A stretch of DNA of 38,656 nucleotides. It comes from Streptomyces acidicola. Lineage in GTDB: Bacteria; Actinomycetota; Actinomycetes; Streptomycetales; Streptomycetaceae. The position numbers and the translations under genes were made by a program. Under the pieces are notes generated by a model that saw nothing but the letters and a program-made list of their open reading frames with translations, made no database searches and was not told where the DNA came from. The stretch covers positions 1-38,656 of the forward strand of contig NZ_VMNX01000076.1 in assembly GCF_009377235.1 (NCBI RefSeq). Reading direction: 5' to 3'. Within the stretch, counting starts at the first letter, position 1; each line of letters opens with the position of its first letter. Of this stretch, positions 33,797-38,656 are shown in pieces.

Positions 33797-33912
33797 GTCA
33801 CGTCTCCGGATCCGTCGTACATGGCTGTCGTATACATACGGATGGGGAGGGCCGCGTGCTCAGGCGAGCCGCGTGCTCAGGGACGACCGGGTGAAGGCGC
33901 CCGGCGTTCGCC

Positions 33913-34709
33913 TCACCAGGTCGGCCGCGCCGACACCCCGCCGTCCACCACGAGGTCGTGCCCGGTGATCCTCCCCCAGCTCTCAAGGAGCCGGGGGGAC
34001 CCCCACCGCCATCGGTGAGGCGAGGAAGACGCAGGCGTCGCCGACATCCTCGGGACGGCCCAACCGCCCCGTGGGGACGGCCTGTTGCCAGCGTCAAACA
34101 CCCTCCGGCCAGTCCTCCTCCAGCCCGTCCCGGTCGATCAGTCCCGGAGAGACGGTGTTGACGCGGATGCCGTACGGCCCGTACTCCAGCGCCGCCGAGC
34201 GCGGCGTGCATGACGACGGCGGCCTTGGCGGCGCAGTAGTGGGCGTGCAGCGGGGCGGGCCGGCCGGCCTCGATGGAGGCGATGTGCGTCACCGACCCGC
34301 TGCCTGAGGCCCGCATCACCTCGGCCGCCGCCTGCGTGCAGGCGAACACGCTGGAGAGGTTCGTGTCCACCACCGAGCGCCAGTCCGAGACGGTCATGCC
34401 GGGCAGCGCCTGGACGGGCTGCACCCCGGCATTGTTGACCAGGGCCGTCAGCCGGCCGCCTCCCCACTCGGCCGCGTCACGGACCAGACGGGCACACGCG
34501 TCCTCGTCCGTCAGGTCGGCCCGCAGGGCGATCGCGCGCCCGCCGGACTCCCGTACGCCCGCGACCAGGTCGTCCACGCCCCGCGCCCAGTGGTGCAGGG
34601 CGACCGAGGCCCCCGCGGCCGCGAACCGCAGCGCGATCCCCCGGCCGATCCCGCCCCCGGCACCGGTCACCAGCGCGACCTGCCCGGCCAGCAGCCCGTC
34701 GTCGCTCAT
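33913..34709 (-). pseudogene. broken SDR-family oxidoreductase
   Basis: Begins as a normal classical SDR: TGAGGGIGRGIALRF cofactor loop, NNAGVQPV, catalytic Ser/Tyr region (ASIEAGRPAPLHAHYCAAKAA). After MHAALGG (~34205) the frame shifts; the continuation EYGPYGIRVNTVSPGLIDRDGLEEDWPEGV is in another frame, followed by an in-frame TGA (~34095) where relatives have Arg, then RWQQAVPTGRLGRPEDVGDACVFLASPMA. A 36-bp GC palindrome with a TGA is inserted before TGHDLVVDGGVSARPTW. Start ATG overlaps the cupin stop (ATGA), so it was once the second gene of that operon. Confidence 0.85.
33970..34006. repeat. GC-rich palindromic dispersed repeat inside the SDR pseudogene
   Basis: CTCCCCCAGCTC ... GGGGGGACCCCCA has the form of the short GGGGGAGG/ACCCCC palindromes scattered in Streptomyces genomes. 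It lies between codons for SPMA and ITGHD of the SDR reading frame, where relatives have no such segment. Confidence 0.65.
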
Positions 34710-35185
34710 GACCGGCCCAGCTCCGCGATCCGGGCGGCCTGAGCGGGGTAACGCGCCGTCAACTCGCCCACGTCCCCGTGCTCGTACCCCTCGTACGTGA
34801 ACCCCGGCGCCATCGTGCACCCGAAGAGCGACCAGGCGCCGCCCGCGAGGACCCGCGCGCCCATCCAGGTCCCGGCGGGCACGGTGTACTGCACCCACTG
34901 GCCGCCGAGGACGTCCGGGCCGAGCAGGACCGTGCGGGACGAGCCGTCCGGTGCGAGGAGGAGGAGCTCCAGCGGGTCACCGAGGTAGAAGTGCCACACC
35001 TCGTCCGAGGGCAGCCGGTGCAGCGCCGAGAAGTCGCCCGGCTCGGCGGTGAGCAGGGCGACGATGGCGGAGCCCTCCGGCCGGCCGTCGGAGCGCTCGG
35101 GCCCGGCCCACGTACGGCGGAACCGGCCGCCTTCGCGCGGGATGGGCTCCAGCCCGTAGTGAGCGACGAGGTCTTCGGGAGTCAC
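34706..35185 (-). CDS. cupin-fold DUF985 (cupin_5) protein
   Basis: 159 residues; single cupin. LVAHYGLEPIPREGGRFRRTW, SAIVALLTAEPGDFSALHRLPSDEVWHFYLGDPLELLLL, then GAWSLFGCTMAPGFTYEGYEHG are the DUF985 hallmarks, with metal-type His in SALHRLPSDEVWHFY. Enzymatic role undetermined in the family. GTG start, weak ribosome site. Stop overlaps the ATG of the SDR pseudogene. Confidence 0.85.
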   Translation of the reverse strand: MTPEDLVAHYGLEPIPREGGRFRRTWAGPERSDGRPEGSAIVALLTAEPGDFSALHRLPSDEVWHFYLGDPLELLLLAPDGSSRTVLLGPDVLGGQWVQYTVPAGTWMGARVLAGGAWSLFGCTMAPGFTYEGYEHGDVGELTARYPAQAARIAELGRS

Positions 35186-35269
35186 CGGCCCAGGTTACTG
35201 ACCAGCGGTTCCGCCGGGCGGTCACCGGTGCGCCGAGCGATCATCGGTGCGCCGGGCGATGCTTGAGGC

Positions 35270-35863
35270 ATGAACGTCACCCTGCACCTCGCCCAGGATC
35301 CCGAGGCCGATGAGCTCCTCGGGCGCAGTCCGCTCGCCGCGCTCGTCGGCATGCTGCTCGACCAGCAGGTTCCGATGGAGTGGGCGTTCCAGGGCCCGGC
35401 CACCATCGCCCAGCGGCTCGGCGCGGACGACCTCGACGCGTACGTGATCGCCGGGTACGACCCGGAGGCCTTCACCGCGCTGCTGTCGCAGAAGCCGGCG
35501 GTGCATCGCTACCCGAGTTCGATGGCGAAGCGGATCCAGCAGTTGTGCCAGTACCTCGTGGAGCACTACGACGGGGACGCGGGCGCGGTGTGGCAGGGGG
35601 TCGTCACGGGGCAGGAGCTCCTTGGACGCCTTCGCGAACTGCCCGGCTTCGGCGCGCAGAAGGCCCAGATCTTCCTCGCCCTGCTGGGCAAGCAGCTGGG
35701 CGTGCGCCCGGAGGGCTGGCGCGAGGCGGCGGGCGCGTACGGCGAGCCTGACGCCTTCCGCTCGGTCGCCGACATCACCGGCCCGGAGTCCCTGGCGAAG
35801 GTCCGGGCGCACAAGCAGCAACTGAAGGCGGCGGCCAAGGCGGCGAAAGCCTCCGGCCACTAG
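35270..35863 (+). CDS. HhH-GPD base-excision DNA glycosylase
   Basis: 197 residues. Compact HhH-GPD protein: LLGRSPLAALVGMLLDQQVPMEWAFQGP at the start, helix-hairpin-helix LRELPGFGAQKAQIFLALLGKQLG at ~122-145. No Fe-S cluster cysteines. Expected to recognise a damaged base; the specificity is unknown. ATG with a weak TTGAGG site. The final G of its TAG stop is the first base of the MITE-like element, so the original C-terminus may have been different. The ancestral 3' end could not be determined. Confidence 0.85.
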   Translation: MNVTLHLAQDPEADELLGRSPLAALVGMLLDQQVPMEWAFQGPATIAQRLGADDLDAYVIAGYDPEAFTALLSQKPAVHRYPSSMAKRIQQLCQYLVEHYDGDAGAVWQGVVTGQELLGRLRELPGFGAQKAQIFLALLGKQLGVRPEGWREAAGAYGEPDAFRSVADITGPESLAKVRAHKQQLKAAAKAAKASGH

Positions 35864-36108
35864 GTCCTGTCGTCACACTCCCGTCGTCCGCCCGAAGGGC
35901 GGGTCTCGCGGCGTCAGGTGCGTGCTCTCGGCGTGCCGGGCGGAAGACCCCGTTGATGGACTGGATGTACTTGGGCTTTCGCCCGGTGCGGCGAGTGGGG
36001 GTACCTCCCACGCCCTTGAGGCAGTGGGGGAGCGTGCCGGGCGTCGCGGGGCTGGGGGCACCTCCCACGCCTTCAAGGCAATGGGGGAGGGAGTTTGACG
36101 ACAGGGCC
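35863..36108. mobile_element. 246-bp MITE-like element with 20-bp terminal inverted repeats
   Basis: Left end GGTCCTGTCGTCACACTCCC and the complement of the right end GGCCCTGTCGTCAAACTCCC match at 18 of 20 positions. No transposase inside. The leftward strand can be read as GRKPKYIQSINGVFRPARREH, possibly a residue of a parent element. No clear target-site duplication. Two GTGGGAGG palindromic units lie inside near the right end. Confidence 0.75.
35995..36090. repeat. two copies of a ~38-bp GC palindromic repeat
   Basis: 35995-36032 and 36053-36090 share GGGGG(T/C)ACCTCCCACGCC(C)TT(G/C)A(A)GGCA(G/A)TGGGGGAG; each can fold (CTCCCAC / GTGGGGGAG). Related in form to the repeat inserted in the SDR pseudogene. 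Confidence 0.75.
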
Positions 36109-36174
36109 CAGCACCTCCACCTGCATGGCCCGTCCCGGATGGCACCCCGCTCTCCCCCGGTCCGACCATGAACC

Positions 36175-36864
36175 ATGACCGAGCCACCGAGCAATTCCCG
36201 CTGGGGCCCGGCGTACGACGACCGCCGGGTCCACGCCGCCCGCCCCCCGCACGCCTCCTCAACGCCGTACGACACCCCCGGCAGGCCGCCCGAGGGCCCA
36301 CTCGAAGGCCCCCTGCACCTGCTCTCGCGCACGGCCTGGCAGACGGTGCTGCTCGCCGGTGTCGTCTCCCTCGTCCTGGGCATCCTGATCCTGGTCCGGC
36401 CGGGAGCCTCCCTACTGGCCGCCGGGGTGCTCTTCGGCCTCTACCTCCTCTTCAGCGGCGCCCTCCACCTGGCGGCCGCCTTCGGCACCCACAAGGCGAC
36501 CTCGCTGCGCGTCCTGGCCTTCGTCAGTGGGGCGTTGTCGATCCTGCTGGGCCTGTTCTGCTTCCGGGGCGCGATGCAGTCGGTCCTGCTGCTCGCCCTC
36601 TGGATCGGCATCAGCCTGCTCTTCCGCGGGCTGACCCAGGCGCTGGCCGCCGCGTCCGACGGGACGATGCCGGCCCGCGGCTGGCAGATCCTCCTCGGCC
36701 TCGTCAGCCTCCTGGCCGGGGTCGTCCTGATCATCTCCCCCTTCGAGTCGCTCGCGGTCCTCGCCCTCGTCACCGGTTGCTGGCTCATCGTGGTCGGAGC
36801 CGCCGAGATCATCACGTCCGTCCAGATCCGCAACCGGGTTCACCAGGTTCCGCATGCGCTGTGA
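36175..36864 (+). CDS. HdeD/DUF308 family membrane protein
   Basis: 229 residues. Hydrophilic Pro-rich N-terminus (~1-50), then six hydrophobic segments in three similar pairs (e.g. VLLAGVVSLVLGILILVRP, ILLGLVSLLAGVVLIISP), the DUF308 repeat pattern including the GW-type helix starts. Inner-membrane; HdeD in E. coli is acid-stress linked but function here is unknown. ATG with no clear ribosome site; another ATG seven nt upstream is out of frame. Confidence 0.85.
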   Translation: MTEPPSNSRWGPAYDDRRVHAARPPHASSTPYDTPGRPPEGPLEGPLHLLSRTAWQTVLLAGVVSLVLGILILVRPGASLLAAGVLFGLYLLFSGALHLAAAFGTHKATSLRVLAFVSGALSILLGLFCFRGAMQSVLLLALWIGISLLFRGLTQALAAASDGTMPARGWQILLGLVSLLAGVVLIISPFESLAVLALVTGCWLIVVGAAEIITSVQIRNRVHQVPHAL

Positions 36865-37545
36865 CCCTCCGGGGTGCGGTCGGTCGGTCGCGTCTGCCGA
36901 GTTCTGTTCGTGGTCGGCTGCGGGTCGTGTGTGGCTGGTCGCGCAGTTCCCCGCGCCCCTTAAAAGCACTGGGCGCGCCCGGCATCGCAACGCGCCGCGA
37001 GTTCCGTACGCATCGCCGCAACGCGCGGCGAGTCCCGTACGCATCGCCCCAACGCGCCGCGAGTTCCGTACGCGCATCGCCGCAACGCACCGTGCCGCGT
37101 TCCGTACACATCGCCGCGCCGAAGCCGACGTGGGCGGCGCCCGCCCCCACGCACCGGCAGTCGCGTACGGGCGTGAGGGGGTGTGTCGGGGGGTGTCCGC
37201 CCGCAGCGGTCGGCGTCCGCCGCCGAGGACCTTACGAGCCCACAGACCCGCCGGACCGAGGACGGAGACCCCCCGGCGCGCCCCCGACCCACGAACAAAC
37301 CCGAGGCGCCCACGGCCACCCAGCGGAGCGGGAGCGCATCCTCAGGGCGCCCACGCCCCTCACCACCCCCATGTCACCCTCCCTGCCCCTCGCGTCAGTG
37401 CTCCGTTAACGCTGCCGCCGACCCCGGAAACACCGGGCGACCTCGGAGAATTCACATACTTCGCCCAGGTTCATCACGTCTTTTCCGGCGTCGCACTCCG
37501 CCGCCATGGCTGCGCCCGGAACGTCTGGGCCGGTAGGCTTTCCGT
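36865..37545. other. long repeat-rich intergenic spacer
   Basis: 681 bp without a supported gene. Contains the dispersed Streptomyces-type sequence TGGTCGCGCAGTTCCCCGCG (36937-36956), then the 28-34-bp tandem array, then Arg/Pro-biased noncoding DNA, and finally the promoter of the next gene. Confidence 0.6.
36982..37107. repeat. four degenerate tandem units (28-34 bp), GCATCGC...CGTAC
   Basis: Units start at 36982, 37010, 37041 and 37074 and run from GCATCGC to TCCGTAC or CCCGTAC, with a partial fifth copy to ~37119. Each unit has a near-palindromic AACGCGCCGCGAGTT core. No protein-like reading. Confidence 0.75.
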
Positions 37546-37546
37546 G
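37534..37546 (+). promoter_or_regulatory. -10 element of a leaderless promoter
   Basis: TAGGCT at 37534-37539 is followed by exactly 6 nt and then the GTG start, so transcription would begin at or next to the start codon. There is no ribosome site. -35 (TGCGCC at 37511, 17 bp away) is weak. Confidence 0.5.
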
Positions 37547-37842
37547 TGATCTTCAAGCGCATCGGAAACGGCCGGCCGTACCCCGACCACGGCCGGGAAA
37601 GCACCCGGCAGTGGGCGGATGTCGCGCCGCGCCCGGTCCGCCTCGATCAGCTCGTGACGACCAAGGGCCAGCTCGACCTGGAAACACTGCTGGCCGAGGA
37701 CTCGACGTTCTACGGCGACCTCTTCGCGCACGTCGTGAAGTGGCAGGGCGATCTGTACCTGGAGGACGGCCTCCACCGCGCCGTCCGCGCGGCGCTCCAG
37801 CAGCGCCAGGTGCTGCACGCCCGCGTCCTCGAACTCGACTGA
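37546..37842 (+). CDS. small conserved-looking protein, ParB/sulfiredoxin-fold-like
   Basis: 98 residues, soluble. VRLDQLVTTKGQLDLETLLAE followed by KWQGDLYLEDGLHRAVRAALQQRQVLHARVLEL resembles the ParB-type pattern of a strand, DGxHR loop and helix. I recall relatives being labelled VapB-type antitoxin, but no PIN toxin is adjacent and the fold reads differently, so that label is doubtful. GTG start; likely leaderless. The next gene on the same strand starts 151 bp later with a similar promoter. Confidence 0.75.
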   Translation: MIFKRIGNGRPYPDHGRESTRQWADVAPRPVRLDQLVTTKGQLDLETLLAEDSTFYGDLFAHVVKWQGDLYLEDGLHRAVRAALQQRQVLHARVLELD

Positions 37843-37993
37843 GCCCGGCCGGCCCGAACGCAACCGAGCCGCACCCGGCCGAGCCTGGATGGGGCTCGCC
37901 GGTCACGCCCCGGTTGGCCCTTTCGGGTTGGACCGTCCCCCGGGTAATGATCATCTAGTAGGCATCGCCGCCCAGGCGCACTACGCTGCGCTC

Positions 37994-38656
37994 ATGAGCA
38001 TGCTGACTCCTCCTGGCATGGGCGGCCAGTACCGGATCACGGGGGCCAAGTACCCACGGATGCGCCGCCCTCGGAGGCGTCGCAGGCTCGTTCTCACGGT
38101 CGTCGCGTCCATGGCGTTGGTCGGGCTGACCGGCTGGGGAACCCTGCAGCTCATCGACATCTTCACGGGCGGCGGCGACCAGGCCGCGGCGAGCGGGGCG
38201 AAGAGGGACTGCTCGACCAAACCCAGGACGAATGCGGGAAGCACGGCGAGCCCGTCCCCCACGCCCGCCACGAAGGCCCTGCCCGAGCCCACCCGGATCA
38301 CCGTGAACGTCCTGAATGCCACGACCCGCACCGGCCTCGCCAAGGAGACCGCCGACGAGCTGAAGAAGCGCGGCTTCCGCATCGGCGACGTGGGCAACGC
38401 GACCAAGGAGTACGACAAGAAGGTCGACGGTGCCGCCGTACTGCTCGGCGCGAAGGCCGCCGACGGCGCGGCACTGTCCGTCGTGCGCACCCAGCTCCCG
38501 GGCGCCGAGCTGAGAACCGACACCCGCACGAAGGCCACCGAGGTGGACCTCGTCATCGGCACCGGTTTCACGTCGCTCGCGCGCGAGGCGGACGCCGACA
38601 AGGCACTGACCGCCCTCACCGAGCCGACCCCGACACCCACCCCGACGCCCCGGAAG
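37994..38656 (+). CDS. LytR C-terminal-domain membrane protein (partial at window end)
   Basis: Frame open to the last base, so the C-terminus is missing. Short basic N-terminus (RMRRPRRRRR), one TM (~32-54), a Ser/Thr/Pro linker, then a LytR_C domain (~100-195; TRITVNVLNATTRTGLAKETADELKKRGFRIG ... EVDLVIGTGF), and a Thr-Pro repeat tail. Type II membrane orientation with the domain outside; such domains accompany cell-wall glycopolymer ligases, but this protein lacks the catalytic LCP domain. TACGCT at 37982-37987 sits 6 nt before the ATG, again a leaderless layout. Confidence 0.85.
   Translation, partial: MSMLTPPGMGGQYRITGAKYPRMRRPRRRRRLVLTVVASMALVGLTGWGTLQLIDIFTGGGDQAAASGAKRDCSTKPRTNAGSTASPSPTPATKALPEPTRITVNVLNATTRTGLAKETADELKKRGFRIGDVGNATKEYDKKVDGAAVLLGAKAADGAALSVVRTQLPGAELRTDTRTKATEVDLVIGTGFTSLAREADADKALTALTEPTPTPTPTPRK

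Noticed and set aside
36982..37119. CRISPR array or coding repeat
   Set aside because: Units abut with diverged sequence and no unique spacers; all six frames are Arg-rich noncoding type.

Overview
The window is a high-GC actinobacterial chromosome segment, almost certainly Streptomyces. Support: extreme GC3 codon bias, GTG starts, a subtilisin-inhibitor (SSI) family gene, an integrated pSAM2-type element in a tRNA-Arg gene, a SpoIIE/GAF/PAS phosphatase, SigE-type ECF sigma factor, and GC-rich dispersed repeats of the kind seen in Streptomyces. A perfect Streptomyces parS site (GTTTCACGTGAAAC) at 7328-7341 suggests the central, origin-proximal part of the chromosome.

Layout. (1) 1-3718: a translationally coupled operon (MaoC/DUF35 fusion, acyl-CoA dehydrogenase, MaoC hydratase, Ltp2-like thiolase-fold protein) matching the enzymes that remove the last side-chain unit of sterols in mycobacteria (ChsE/ChsH1-ChsH2/Ltp2). 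(2) 3719-7287: an ECF sigma factor, a secreted CuZn-SOD-like protein and a FadD-type acyl-CoA ligase. (3) 7288-12214: a 50-bp palindrome containing parS separates fadD from a convergent 1611-aa PAS/kinase-like/receiver-like protein with a very long Pro/Ala/Gln linker. (4) 12594-13888: SSI-type protease inhibitor, tRNA-Ser(GCT), tRNA-Arg(ACG) and their terminators. (5) 13740-16768: a 3-kb fossil of an actinomycete integrative element flanked by 44-bp direct repeats of the tRNA-Arg 3' end. Its rep gene is broken, int/xis are missing, and small membrane/secreted cargo genes remain, one with a TTA (bldA) codon.

(6) 16972-20980: photolyase, an NmrA-like SDR with a C-terminal DUF2867-like region, and an Fpg/Nei glycosylase preceded by an unlisted 27-codon ORF, all leftward: a small DNA-repair cluster. 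(7) 21076-26936: PadR regulator, a membrane-anchored ferredoxin-type reductase, and a 1009-aa SpoIIE phosphatase. (8) 27204-31631: a 25-bp-period tandem array, a good promoter, and a Tat-exported GH2 beta-galactosidase carrying a LamG-like insertion. (9) 31685-35863: CopC-CopD fusion, an SDR pseudogene containing a palindromic repeat insertion, a cupin (DUF985) and an HhH-GPD glycosylase. (10) 35863-38656: a 246-bp MITE-like element, an HdeD-type membrane protein, a repeat-rich spacer, and two genes with leaderless-type promoters (a ParB-fold-like small protein and a LytR C-terminal-domain protein cut by the window end).

The most noteworthy points are the parS site embedded in a long convergent-terminator palindrome, the fossil integrative element with its TTA-containing two-TM cargo protein, the MITE that supplies the stop codon of a repair gene, and the short ORF coupled to the Fpg-family gene. 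I saw no CRISPR array, rRNA, or complete transposase. All names rest on reading motifs by eye; no database search was possible.
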